Positions 8,302-16,366 of a stretch of DNA of 55,568 nt are shown one piece after another. Numbering within the stretch: position 1 is the first letter of the stretch; every line of letters starts with the position of its first letter. A program made the position numbers and the translations under genes. Origin of the DNA: an uncultured Kiritimatiellota bacterium. Its GTDB lineage: Bacteria; Verrucomicrobiota; Kiritimatiellia; RFP12; UBA1067. The stretch is from NCBI GenBank assembly GCA_934667425.1, contig CAKULV010000018.1:1-55568 (forward strand), written 5' to 3'. The notes under the pieces are model-generated. The model worked only from the letters and a program-made list of their open reading frames with translations. It was not told the origin of the DNA and made no database searches.

Positions 8302-9921
8302 ATGCTTAAGTCCAAGGTGATTCTCGCGGCAACCCTCATCGCTTCGCTTTGCCAGGCTTCTGACATCGCGGTTGTGGCGCCGAAGTCTGGTTTTGGGCTG
8401 AGCCTCGGGCGGCACATTGTGCGTTGGCTCGGGCAGCACGACATCAAGGCGGATTTCGTTGACGAGAATGCCGTTGGCGCGGGATTGTCCGGAAAACGCC
8501 TGGCGTATCTGGTGATGCCGAAGGAGTCCCATTATGCTGCCTTGTCCACATTTGCGCGTGGCGGCGGAAGGATGTTTGCGTTCTATTCCGATTCCGCAAA
8601 GGTCGCTTCTCTGTTCGGGGTGAAGCTGGGCGCATACAGGAAAGCAGACGGCTCTGGAACCTTCTCTAAGATATCGTTCGGGAAGACCGCTCCACCCGGC
8701 GCACCGGCGGAGATCGTACAGAGTTCGGCGAACATCTTTTGCGCATACGCCGTGCCGGGGAAGTCCCGCGTTATCGCGACATGGTTCGACCGGGCCGGTC
8801 GTTCGACTGGCCAGGCGGCCGTCATAGCCTCGAATGCCGGCTGGTGGATGACGCACGTTCTGCTTGCCGATGGCGACGAGAAGGCGAAGTCGCAGTTTCT
8901 TGCGTCCGTCGCCGGAATGAGCGTTCCAGGCACCTGGAGCCACAAGGCATTCCTGGCGAAGCGCAAGGCCGGACAGGAGGCGGACCGCCGCTATGCGCTT
9001 GCGCAGAGCCCGCGAGCCGGGGAGGTCCGCGCTGTTTGGGAGCATTCGGGGCAGGGCCTCTATCCGGGAGATTGGCCGAGAACATTCCGCGAACTCCAGA
9101 GATACGGCATCACGGATATCTTCGTCAATGTGGCGGGTGCGTCATTCGCGCATTACCCGTCCAAGGTTCTGCCTCAGAGCCAGGTGTACGCGCAGCAGGG
9201 CGATCAGCTTGCGGCGTGCCTGTGCGCCTCCGCAGGCACGGGCATTCGGGTGCATGCTTGGATAATGTGCTTCAACGGGACGAGGGGAACGGCCTCCCGG
9301 CTTGAGACGTTCGCGAAACGGGGTTGGCGACTGAAGGACAAGAAGGGGCGGCTTACGGAATACCTCGATCCGTCCAGCGCGAGCCTCAGGGAGTATCTTC
9401 TTTCCGCGATCGATGAAGTCACGAGGCGTTATGCCGTGCAGGGTGTGCATCTCGATTTCGTAAGGTGGTATGAGGGATCGAAGCTGCCGCCTGATGCGGC
9501 GAGCCACGTCGGCAATTTCGTGGCTCAGGCGAGAGGACGGGTGAAGAGGGTTCGGCCCTCTGCCATTTTCACGACGGCCGTGTTCGGGAAGTACCCAAGT
9601 TGCGTAGGCGCGGTAGGCCAGGACTGGGAGAGCTGGCTTGACGCGGGCATCGTGGACTGGATAGTGGCCATGAACTATCTCGAGGACAACGCCAAGTACG
9701 CGGCCTGCGTCCGGCAGCAGTGCCGCACCCCCGCCCATGCAAAGCGGATAGTGTCGGGCATTGGCGTGACCGCTATCGAATCCAGGCTTGGCGTGCGGCA
9801 GGTGATAGATCAGGTGAATATCGCCCGCCGGAACGGCGCCGCCGGCGTCGCGTTCTTCGACTTGGACTATACCCTCGTGAACGACATATTGCCGTACCTG
9901 CGCATAGGTTTGTTCAGGTAG
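8302..9921 (+). CDS. GHL10 (family-10-like) glycosyl hydrolase, secreted
   Basis: A 539-aa protein with a signal peptide (MLKSKVILAATLIASLCQAS). Residues ~22-220 look like a glutamine-amidotransferase-like or BPL_N domain (VAPKSGFGLSLGRHIVRW, LVMPKESHY). From about residue 235 the sequence follows the GHL10/DUF187 pattern: GEVRAVWEHSG, ITDIFVNVAG, HAWIMCFNG, VQGVHLDFVRW (candidate catalytic Asp near 382) and WIVAMNYLEDN. Family members act on cell-wall or plant polysaccharides, but the substrate is unknown. GAAGGTG precedes the ATG. It lies 9 nt after the TPR gene and is probably co-transcribed. Confidence 0.75.
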   Translation: MLKSKVILAATLIASLCQASDIAVVAPKSGFGLSLGRHIVRWLGQHDIKADFVDENAVGAGLSGKRLAYLVMPKESHYAALSTFARGGGRMFAFYSDSAKVASLFGVKLGAYRKADGSGTFSKISFGKTAPPGAPAEIVQSSANIFCAYAVPGKSRVIATWFDRAGRSTGQAAVIASNAGWWMTHVLLADGDEKAKSQFLASVAGMSVPGTWSHKAFLAKRKAGQEADRRYALAQSPRAGEVRAVWEHSGQGLYPGDWPRTFRELQRYGITDIFVNVAGASFAHYPSKVLPQSQVYAQQGDQLAACLCASAGTGIRVHAWIMCFNGTRGTASRLETFAKRGWRLKDKKGRLTEYLDPSSASLREYLLSAIDEVTRRYAVQGVHLDFVRWYEGSKLPPDAASHVGNFVAQARGRVKRVRPSAIFTTAVFGKYPSCVGAVGQDWESWLDAGIVDWIVAMNYLEDNAKYAACVRQQCRTPAHAKRIVSGIGVTAIESRLGVRQVIDQVNIARRNGAAGVAFFDLDYTLVNDILPYLRIGLFR

Positions 9922-9964
9922 GCTGTGCGCGGAGAGCGACTGCAATTAATGTGGAGAAGAACGG

Positions 9965-10534
9965 ATGAGAGATTACGGAAAAACGGTTGAGGCGCTGCGG
10001 CGCCGCGGATACGACGCGGCTCTCGCGGCGACGAAGGAGGATGCCGCCGCCATCGTCATGAAGGAGGCCGAGACGGCCAGGTCTGTCGGCTGGGGCGGGT
10101 CCGAGAGCGTGAAGGCCCTGGGTGTGCGCGAGGCGCTTTTGGCCTCAGGCAAGGAGATTCGCGATCACCAGACGATCATGGATCTGTTCCTGCTGTCGGC
10201 CAACGCAATTACGGAAGATGGGGTGATCGTAAACATCGACGGCACAGGCAATCGGGTTGCGGCGTCCATCTACGGGCCGAAGCGCGTCGTGTACGTGATA
10301 GGCAGGAACAAGATCGTCGCCGGGGGCGTACTGGAGGCCATCGGCCGCGCGAAGCGCTGCGCATGCGGCCCGAACTGCCGTCGGCTCGGCAAGCGCACGC
10401 CGTGCGCGGAGACGGGCCTTTGCGCCGACTGCAACTCTCCCGACCGCATCTGCAAGGTGACGGCCATATTCGACCGGTGCCCATCCCGTACGTCTACGCT
10501 CGTCATGCTTGTGGATGAGGATTTGGGCTATTGA
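9965..10534 (+). CDS. LUD-domain (LutC/YkgG-like) protein
   Basis: A 189-aa protein matching the LUD/DUF162 fold: VGWGGSESVKALGVREAL near the N-terminus, then LFLLSANAITEDGVIVNIDGTG and YVIGRNKIVAGG. A cysteine-rich stretch (CACGPNC, CAETGLCADC) at about residues 136-162 could hold a metal or Fe-S centre. LUD proteins include LutC/LutB of lactate oxidation, but many stand-alone members are of unknown function, and no lutA or lutB partner is nearby. The ATG is preceded by GGAGAAG. It lies 43 nt after the GHL10 gene. Confidence 0.8.
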   Translation: MRDYGKTVEALRRRGYDAALAATKEDAAAIVMKEAETARSVGWGGSESVKALGVREALLASGKEIRDHQTIMDLFLLSANAITEDGVIVNIDGTGNRVAASIYGPKRVVYVIGRNKIVAGGVLEAIGRAKRCACGPNCRRLGKRTPCAETGLCADCNSPDRICKVTAIFDRCPSRTSTLVMLVDEDLGY

Positions 10535-10655
10535 CGTGAATGGAGGTTGGAGATCATGTGTTGCCATCACGGGAATTCGCTGTCAGAAAGCGTGGGCAGG
10601 CTGTCCTATGATCTTCGTAAGGCAAACATGCCGCAATAAGGAAAGGAAAAATAAA

Positions 10656-11162
10656 ATGAACAAGAAATATGCTGTTGCAGTTGCTGTCGCAACGATGATG
10701 TGCGCAGGGGTTTGCCTTGCGCGTCCAGGCGGTCCTGGCCCCGGCGGCCCTGGTCCTGGCAGACCTGGTCCGGGCAGGCCTGGCCCCGGCATGCATGGCG
10801 GAGGTCACAGGGGGCATCGTCCACCACCGCCTCCCCCGCGCCATCGTCATGGCGATAGCTTCTGGGGGCGGGGCGGACGCAACTTCTGGCCCGGCTTTGT
10901 GGGGGGCTTTGTGGGAGGCGCGGTCGCCAGCACGATCGTAGAGCCTGCACCTGTCGTAGTGACTACGCCCACGGTCGTGACCACGCCAACCGTCGTCCAG
11001 CAGCCCGTCGTCGTCCAGCAGCCCGTCGTCGTGGCACCTGTCACGCAAGTCCAGAACGTATGGGTTGAGGGACGCTATGTCGATCAGGTACAGGCGAACG
11101 GGGCGGTGATCCGCGTTTGGCAGCCCGGACACTACGAGCAAAGGACGATCACGGTTCAATAG
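10656..11162 (+). CDS. Secreted Gly/Pro-rich protein with a C-terminal YXWxxGxY-like motif
   Basis: A 168-aa protein with a clear signal peptide (MNKKYAVAVAVATMMCAGVCLA), a GPG/RPG repeat (residues ~24-45), a poly-proline/histidine stretch, a glycine-rich hydrophobic stretch (FVGGFVGGAVAS), V/P/T repeats (VVTTPTVV, VVQQPVVV twice) and a C-terminal segment VWVEGRYVDQVQ...VWQPGHYEQRTI. The ending resembles the YXWXW/GHY motifs of small envelope proteins in PVC bacteria and Proteobacteria. Function is unknown; envelope or periplasmic location is inferred. AAGGAAAGG lies upstream of the ATG. Longer starts in this frame (from 10509) lack a signal peptide and overlap the LUD gene. Confidence 0.6.
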   Translation: MNKKYAVAVAVATMMCAGVCLARPGGPGPGGPGPGRPGPGRPGPGMHGGGHRGHRPPPPPPRHRHGDSFWGRGGRNFWPGFVGGFVGGAVASTIVEPAPVVVTTPTVVTTPTVVQQPVVVQQPVVVAPVTQVQNVWVEGRYVDQVQANGAVIRVWQPGHYEQRTITVQ

Positions 11163-11201
11163 CCGTTTCCATGCGGAGTCAGTCGCTTCGCCGAGTTGTG
11201 C

Positions 11202-11207
11202 TATAAT
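11202..11207 (+). promoter_or_regulatory. -10 box for the sugar-phosphate isomerase-like gene
   Basis: TATAAT in CTATAATGGG, followed by AAGGAG (11215-11220) and an ATG at 11229. The -35 region is weak. Confidence 0.5.
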
Positions 11208-11228
11208 GGGCGCAAAGGAGATTCCAGA

Positions 11229-12170
11229 ATGAACAGAAGAGAGTTTATCGCAAGTGCCGCGCTTGCCGGCGCGGGGGCAGCCTCGGGTTGCGCCAATGCT
11301 GGCGGGGCTGCACACCAGTGCGGTTGCGGCCCTGCCCTGAAGCTGTGCCTTCAGTGGGGGGCCATCCCGGTTGCGGATGACATGAACGCGAAGCTTGACT
11401 ATCTTGAAGCGAACGGGTATTCCGCCGTTGAGATCCCCACCGGGAAAAACGGCGAATGGGTGCTCGAAAAGGGCGAGGCGTTTGGCAAGGCAATGGCGGG
11501 CCGCAAGCTTTCGTGCGCCACCGCCTGCGGGCCAAGCCGCTTTGACTATGCCGACAGCAGGAAGAACGAAGCCGAGGTCGCCAAGTTCCTTCCGCTGCTT
11601 GAGATCCTCGGCGGGCTGAAGTCCACCGGGCTTATAATCTGTCCGGCACGGGCGAAACCCGAGGTGGGGCTCAAGGAACTGCGCGAAGATTTTGTCGCCA
11701 ACACAGGCCGTCGGCTTGCCGAGAAGGCCGCTAAATGCGGAACGGCGATAGTGCTTGAGCCGCTGCAGCGCAAGGAGACGCCTTTCCTGCGCCAGGTGTC
11801 CGACGGCGCAAAGATGGCGCAGGAGATCGGCCCCGGATGCAAGGTGATGGCGGATCTGTGGCACATGACGTGGGAAGAGGCGAACGACCGGGCGGCGATT
11901 CTTGCCGCCGGCGACCTTCTCGCCCACGTCCACATAGCCTCGCGCAAAAACCGAAAGATACCTGGATCGGACGGCGCCGCCGACGACTACCGTCTTGCGT
12001 TCCGCGGCCTTAAGGAGATCGGCTACAAGGGTGTAGTGTCGCTTGAGGCCGGATGGGTGCCGAAGGGGAAGGACGCGAAAGGGCGGGCGATATTGCCCGA
12101 CCTCGCGGAGCGTCACCATATTTTGACTAACATGTGCGAACTGCTGCGCAGGCAGTGGGTGGAATGCTAA
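11229..12170 (+). CDS. TIM-barrel sugar phosphate isomerase/epimerase (hydroxypyruvate isomerase-like), exported
   Basis: A 313-aa protein of the AP-endonuclease-2/xylose-isomerase-like TIM-barrel family. Visible pieces include KLDYLEANGYSAVEIPTG, TGLIICPA, VLEPLQRKE, GCKVMADLWHM, LLAHVHIAS and GVVSLEAGW, giving the metal-binding Glu/Asp/His ladder of hydroxypyruvate isomerase and related epimerases. The N-terminus MNRREFIASAALAGAGAASGC carries a twin-arginine motif and a cysteine after a small-residue stretch, so Tat export with lipidation is possible. AAGGAG sits 8 nt before the ATG. It starts a set with the Gfo/Idh/MocA gene at 12194 and the PfkB gene at 13567, probably modifying one sugar or polyol. 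Confidence 0.75.
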   Translation: MNRREFIASAALAGAGAASGCANAGGAAHQCGCGPALKLCLQWGAIPVADDMNAKLDYLEANGYSAVEIPTGKNGEWVLEKGEAFGKAMAGRKLSCATACGPSRFDYADSRKNEAEVAKFLPLLEILGGLKSTGLIICPARAKPEVGLKELREDFVANTGRRLAEKAAKCGTAIVLEPLQRKETPFLRQVSDGAKMAQEIGPGCKVMADLWHMTWEEANDRAAILAAGDLLAHVHIASRKNRKIPGSDGAADDYRLAFRGLKEIGYKGVVSLEAGWVPKGKDAKGRAILPDLAERHHILTNMCELLRRQWVEC

Positions 12171-12193
12171 CAGCAAGAAAGGAAAAATCAAGG

Positions 12194-13549
12194 ATGAACA
12201 GGAGAACGTTCCTCAAGTCGGGTTCGGTGTTTGCGGCGGCAGGCATGGTCGCCCATGCGGGCATAGCAGGCCTGGCGGCAGGCAAGAAGGTGATAAGGGT
12301 GGCGGTTGTCGGTTGCGGCGGACGCGGCACCGGCGGCATGTGGAAGCCCGCGAACGCCCAGGATTTCTACAAGTTCGGCGCACTTGGCAACATGCTGCAG
12401 GCGGCGGAGATGCTTCGCAAGGAAGGCGTCGACGTCACGGTAAAGCCGGTGGCGTTTGCGGACTATTTCCTGAAGAAGGCCGAATTCGCGGCAGAGAAGT
12501 TCGGAGTTGACAAGAAATTCGCGTTTGGCGGCGCCAATGGCTACAAGAAGGCCATTGAGATGCCAGAGGTCGACGTCGTGATATTGACCACGCCGCTGAA
12601 CTTCCGCCCTATCCACACCATGGCCGCCGTAAACGCCGGCAAGCACGTGTTCGCGGAGAAGGGCGTGGCCGTAGACGCGCCCGGCGTTCGCCTGATGATG
12701 GAGGCCTCGCGCATCGCCGCAGAGAAGAGGCTGTCGATCGTGTGCGGAACGCAAAGGCGCCACCAGCGCGGGTATCTACTTCAGAAGAAGGCGCTTGACG
12801 AGGGTGTGCTTAGTCCTATCCTTGGTGGAGAGGTGTACTGGAACAGCAGGGTGCCGTGGGTGCGCGAGCGCACTCCGGAGATGTCCAACAAGGACTACCT
12901 CTGCAACAACTGGCTGAACTTCACGGAGCTTTCGGGCGACCATATCTGCGAACAGCATGTCCACAACATCGATGTCGCGAACTGGTTCATCGGACGCTTC
13001 CCCAAGACCGCCCTGGCGTTCGGAGGCCGCATGCGTCGCGTATCTGGGAACCAGTACGACTTCTTCTCGGCAGACCTTGACTACGGCGAGGGGGTGCACA
13101 TACACTCCATGTGCCGTCAGATCAGCGACTGCAAGAATGACGTGCGGGAGTTCTTCCGTACGGCCAATGAGACGATAGCCGGTGGCCAGATCGCAAAGAA
13201 GGTGGGCGGCAAGAAGATCGAGCTCGCCGGCGATTTCGCCGACGTGAATCCGTATGTGCAGGAGCATGTCGATCTCCTGAAGAGCATGCTTGGGGCAGGC
13301 CCATACCTCAATGAAGGCAAGGATTGCGCACTGTCCACCGCGTGTGGCGTGATGATCAGGCTTTCGGCGTACTCGGGGCAGATGGTCTCCATGGCGGATA
13401 TCCTGCGCAATGCCTCGTCTCCGTTCTACAGTCTCGAATGCAGGCCCACGCCGGCGGATTTCGAGATGGAAGGGGACGTCCCGATGCCGGAATACGGCGA
13501 CGACAGGTTCCCTCTGCCCGGAAAGCCCTGGGAATCCAAGAAGGCTTGA
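12194..13549 (+). CDS. Gfo/Idh/MocA-family oxidoreductase with Tat leader
   Basis: A 451-aa protein. A twin-arginine leader (MNRRTFLKSGSVFAAAG) precedes a Rossmann fold beginning VIRVAVVGCGGRGTGG, followed by VVILTTPLNFRP, GKHVFAEKGVAVDAPG (the EKP-type region, here EKG), and the C-terminal GFO_IDH_MocA_C2-like region (ELSGDHICEQHVHNIDVANWF). Tat-exported oxidoreductases of this type are abundant in Planctomycetes and Kiritimatiellota and oxidise or epimerise sugars; some belong to GH109-type activities. The usual EKP lysine-proline is changed to EKG, so the mechanism may differ. An AAGG site precedes the ATG. It follows the isomerase by 23 nt. Confidence 0.8.
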   Translation: MNRRTFLKSGSVFAAAGMVAHAGIAGLAAGKKVIRVAVVGCGGRGTGGMWKPANAQDFYKFGALGNMLQAAEMLRKEGVDVTVKPVAFADYFLKKAEFAAEKFGVDKKFAFGGANGYKKAIEMPEVDVVILTTPLNFRPIHTMAAVNAGKHVFAEKGVAVDAPGVRLMMEASRIAAEKRLSIVCGTQRRHQRGYLLQKKALDEGVLSPILGGEVYWNSRVPWVRERTPEMSNKDYLCNNWLNFTELSGDHICEQHVHNIDVANWFIGRFPKTALAFGGRMRRVSGNQYDFFSADLDYGEGVHIHSMCRQISDCKNDVREFFRTANETIAGGQIAKKVGGKKIELAGDFADVNPYVQEHVDLLKSMLGAGPYLNEGKDCALSTACGVMIRLSAYSGQMVSMADILRNASSPFYSLECRPTPADFEMEGDVPMPEYGDDRFPLPGKPWESKKA

Positions 13550-13566
13550 TCTGCGCGGAGCCTGAT

Positions 13567-14586
13567 ATGTCTGACAGAGTCGTACTTGCCGGCAACATAA
13601 TAGTAGACAACGTTAAGACCATCACCGCCTGGCCGAAGAAGGGGATGCTCGTGCCGATCACGTCGGTGCGCAGATCCCCCGGCGGCGCGGTGTCCAACAG
13701 CGGCATAGACCTCAAGAGGCTGGATCCGTCGATTGAGGTCGCCGCTGTCGGAAAGGTCGGGGCCGACGATGCGGGCGACTTCGTCACCGGCTTTCTGCGC
13801 GAGAACGGGCTTGACGTATCCGGGGTGCGGAAGGTCGATGGAGTTCCTACGTCGTTTACGGACGTGATGACGGTAGCGTCGACCGGCGAGAGGACGTTCT
13901 TCAATATGCACGGGGCCGACTCTATGCTCACGCCTGACGACATAGATCCGGCTTTGCTTGGCTGCGGACTGTTCCACCTTGGATACCTGCTTCTGCTTGA
14001 TGGCCTCGATGCGGAGGACGAAGAGTTCGGGACAAAGGCGGCCCGGCTCCTCGCAAAGGTGCGGGCGGCCGGGATCAAGACCTCCGTGGATATCGTCAGC
14101 GAACAGTCCGCCCGCTTCGCCCGCGTGGTGAGGCCATCGCTGAGGCACTGCGACTATGTCGTGATAAACGAGGTGGAGGGGGCTATCGCCACAGGCCTTC
14201 CCGCCGGCTGCGGGGACGGAAAGGTTTCCGTAGCGTGCCTGCGCCGCATCTGCGAGGGCCTGTTCGGCCTTGGGGTGAAGGAGCAGGTAGTGGTGCATTC
14301 GCCGGAACTGAGCGTATCCCTCGACAAGTCCGGGAACTTTACGGCCGTGCCGTCGCTCGATCTTCCGAAAGGATGGATAAGGGGGTCTGTCGGGGCCGGG
14401 GACGCTTTCTGCGCCGGAATGCTTTATTCGTTCGCAAGGGGGATGTCTTCCGAAGAGGGGATGAGGCTTGCGTCGTGCGCGGCGGCGATGAATCTTTCCG
14501 TCGGGGATTCCGTGTCGGCTGCGCGTTCCCTTTCCGACACCATGGAGCTTGACGCACGTTTTCCCCGCAAGCCTCTCTGCACTTGA
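13567..14586 (+). CDS. PfkB-family carbohydrate kinase
   Basis: A 339-aa sugar or nucleoside kinase of the ribokinase/PfkB family. The N-terminal signature (VVLAGNIIVDNV, SPGGAVSNSGIDL) and the C-terminal catalytic signature (GSVGAGDAFCAGMLYSF, base Asp near residue 279) are both intact. The substrate cannot be read from the sequence; neighbours suggest a product of the oxidoreductase/isomerase pair upstream. The ATG at 13567 follows the stop of the oxidoreductase by 17 nt, with GCGGAG upstream. Confidence 0.8.
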   Translation: MSDRVVLAGNIIVDNVKTITAWPKKGMLVPITSVRRSPGGAVSNSGIDLKRLDPSIEVAAVGKVGADDAGDFVTGFLRENGLDVSGVRKVDGVPTSFTDVMTVASTGERTFFNMHGADSMLTPDDIDPALLGCGLFHLGYLLLLDGLDAEDEEFGTKAARLLAKVRAAGIKTSVDIVSEQSARFARVVRPSLRHCDYVVINEVEGAIATGLPAGCGDGKVSVACLRRICEGLFGLGVKEQVVVHSPELSVSLDKSGNFTAVPSLDLPKGWIRGSVGAGDAFCAGMLYSFARGMSSEEGMRLASCAAAMNLSVGDSVSAARSLSDTMELDARFPRKPLCT

Positions 14587-14605
14587 TTTGAAGGTCTGGA
14601 TTTCG

Positions 14606-14611
14606 TACAAT
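14606..14611 (+). promoter_or_regulatory. -10 box of pyrH (leaderless arrangement)
   Basis: TACAAT ends 7 nt before the pyrH ATG at 14619. No Shine-Dalgarno sequence lies between. Confidence 0.5.
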
Positions 14612-14618
14612 ATGCGCC

Positions 14619-15344
14619 ATGAAGCGGAAACTCAAATTCAAACGTATTTTGCTTAAACTCTCCGGCGAAGTACTCGCCAATCGCGAGACCGGTGAATGCA
14701 TTGACCCCAAGCGGCTCGCGTTTATGGCCGAGCGCGTCAAAAAGATCCACAAGCTCGGCTGCGAAGTGGGAATCGTGCTTGGCGGCGGCAACATCTTCCG
14801 TGGGCTTTCCGGTTCGGCGAAGGGCGTCAACCGCGTGACCGGCGATTCGATGGGGATGCTCGCGACGATCATAAACGGCCTCGCGATGATGAACGCCCTT
14901 GAGTCCATAGGCGTCCCGACCAGGGTGATGACGGCCATCGAGATGCCGAAGCTGGCGGAGCCGTTCATACAGCGGAAGGCGATACGCCACTTCGAGAAGG
15001 GGCGCGTGTGCATTTTTGCAGGGGGTACCGGGAACCCGTACTTCTCCACGGACTCGGCGGCTGCGCTGCGCGCCAGCGAAATCGGTGCGGATGCGCTGCT
15101 GAAGGCCACAAAGGTTGATGGAATATACACGGCCGACCCGATGAAGGATCCCAAGGCGAAGAAGTATGGTTCGCTCAGGTACGAGACGGCCATAGAGAAG
15201 CGGCTCAAGGTCATGGATTCCGCCGCTTTCGCGCTTTGCATGGACAACGACATCCCGATAGTCGTGTTCGATTTCTTTGACGGCAATGCCCTTGAACGTG
15301 TCGTGAAGGGCGAGGCCGTCGGCACTCTCGTTACGGACAAGTAG
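14619..15344 (+). CDS. pyrH: UMP kinase
   Basis: A 241-aa protein of normal length for bacterial PyrH, which phosphorylates UMP to UDP. Visible motifs are ILLKLSGEVL (phosphate loop), VLGGGNIFRG, VTGDSMGMLATIING, FAGGTGNPYFSTDSAAALRA (nucleotide-binding glycine and Thr/Asp signature) and KATKVDGIYTADP. The start fits a -10 box 7 nt upstream. In many bacteria pyrH sits between tsf and frr; here neither is adjacent, as moxR follows after 15 nt. Confidence 0.95.
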   Translation: MKRKLKFKRILLKLSGEVLANRETGECIDPKRLAFMAERVKKIHKLGCEVGIVLGGGNIFRGLSGSAKGVNRVTGDSMGMLATIINGLAMMNALESIGVPTRVMTAIEMPKLAEPFIQRKAIRHFEKGRVCIFAGGTGNPYFSTDSAAALRASEIGADALLKATKVDGIYTADPMKDPKAKKYGSLRYETAIEKRLKVMDSAAFALCMDNDIPIVVFDFFDGNALERVVKGEAVGTLVTDK

Positions 15345-15359
15345 TCAAGGAGCATTGAT

Positions 15360-16322
15360 ATGGATCTTGCTGGGCAGATGAACAAGGTCGCCGCGCAGTC
15401 TGAGCTGGTGACTAAGATACGCGAAGAGGTTTCCAAGGTTATTGTAGGACAGGAAAAGCTGGTTGACCGTCTGGTGCTTGCACTGATAACCGATGGCCAC
15501 ATTTTGCTTGAAGGTGTCCCGGGGCTTGCGAAGACCCTGAGCGTCAATACCTTGGCGAAAGTGCTGGGCCTTGATTTCAGGCGGATCTCCTTTACTCCGG
15601 ACTTGCTGCCGGCCGACGTGGTGGGCACGCTCGTCTACTCGCCGAAGACGGGCGAGTTCACGCCGAAGAAGGGGCCGGTCTTCACGAACCTCCTCCTCGC
15701 GGACGAGATCAACCGCGCCCCGGCGAAGGTGCAGAGTGCTCTCCTGGAATCGATGCAGGAGAGGCAGGTCACGATCGGCGATGAGACGTACAAGCTGCCT
15801 CAGCCGTTCCTCGTGCTCGCCACGCAGAACCCGATCGAGCAGGAGGGTACGTATCCACTGCCGGAGGCGCAGGTCGACCGTTTCATGTTCAAGTGCCTCG
15901 TCGAGACGCCATCGAAGGCGGACGAACGCCGCATAATGGAGCGGTTCGCGCAAGGCGCAAAGCCGCCGGAGGCGAACAAGGTGGCAACGCCAGAGGACAT
16001 CGCGACGCTACGTGCGACACTTAGGGAAGTCTATTGCGACGAGAAGGTCGGCGACTACATCCTCGACATCGTCTTCAAGACGCGCGAGGCAAGCGAAATG
16101 ATTCAGATCGGCGCCTCGCCTCGCGCTACGCTTGCCCTGAACAAGGCGGCGCGCGCGAATGCTCTTGTGCATGGCCGCGCCTACGCGACGCCGCAGGACG
16201 TGAAGGAAATCGCGCACGACGTCCTCCGCCACCGCATCCTCCTCACCTACGAGGCGGAGGCCGAGGGCATCACGTCCGACAAGATCATCGACAAGATCCT
16301 CTCCGAAGTCCCGGTGCCGTGA
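15360..16322 (+). CDS. MoxR-family AAA+ ATPase
   Basis: A 320-aa AAA_3 ATPase: Walker A GVPGLAKT, Walker B LLLADEINR, the sensor-like ATQNPIEQEGTYPLPEAQ, and arginine-finger and lid regions. MoxR ATPases act with DUF58 and VWA proteins in cofactor insertion, stress response or envelope integrity. The DUF58 partner is at 21570, 5.2 kb away, with a restriction-type block between. AAGGAGC precedes the ATG. It follows pyrH by 15 nt. Confidence 0.9.
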   Translation: MDLAGQMNKVAAQSELVTKIREEVSKVIVGQEKLVDRLVLALITDGHILLEGVPGLAKTLSVNTLAKVLGLDFRRISFTPDLLPADVVGTLVYSPKTGEFTPKKGPVFTNLLLADEINRAPAKVQSALLESMQERQVTIGDETYKLPQPFLVLATQNPIEQEGTYPLPEAQVDRFMFKCLVETPSKADERRIMERFAQGAKPPEANKVATPEDIATLRATLREVYCDEKVGDYILDIVFKTREASEMIQIGASPRATLALNKAARANALVHGRAYATPQDVKEIAHDVLRHRILLTYEAEAEGITSDKIIDKILSEVPVP

Positions 16323-16366
16323 AGGCCGCGTTCGCGGCTGGGTGGTGACGACGGAGCTTTGGGGCA

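Noticed and set aside
10554..12191. Minus-strand reading frame of 545 codons across several genes
   Set aside because: Crosses the secreted protein, the isomerase and their promoter on the other strand; low-complexity composition mirrors the opposite strand.
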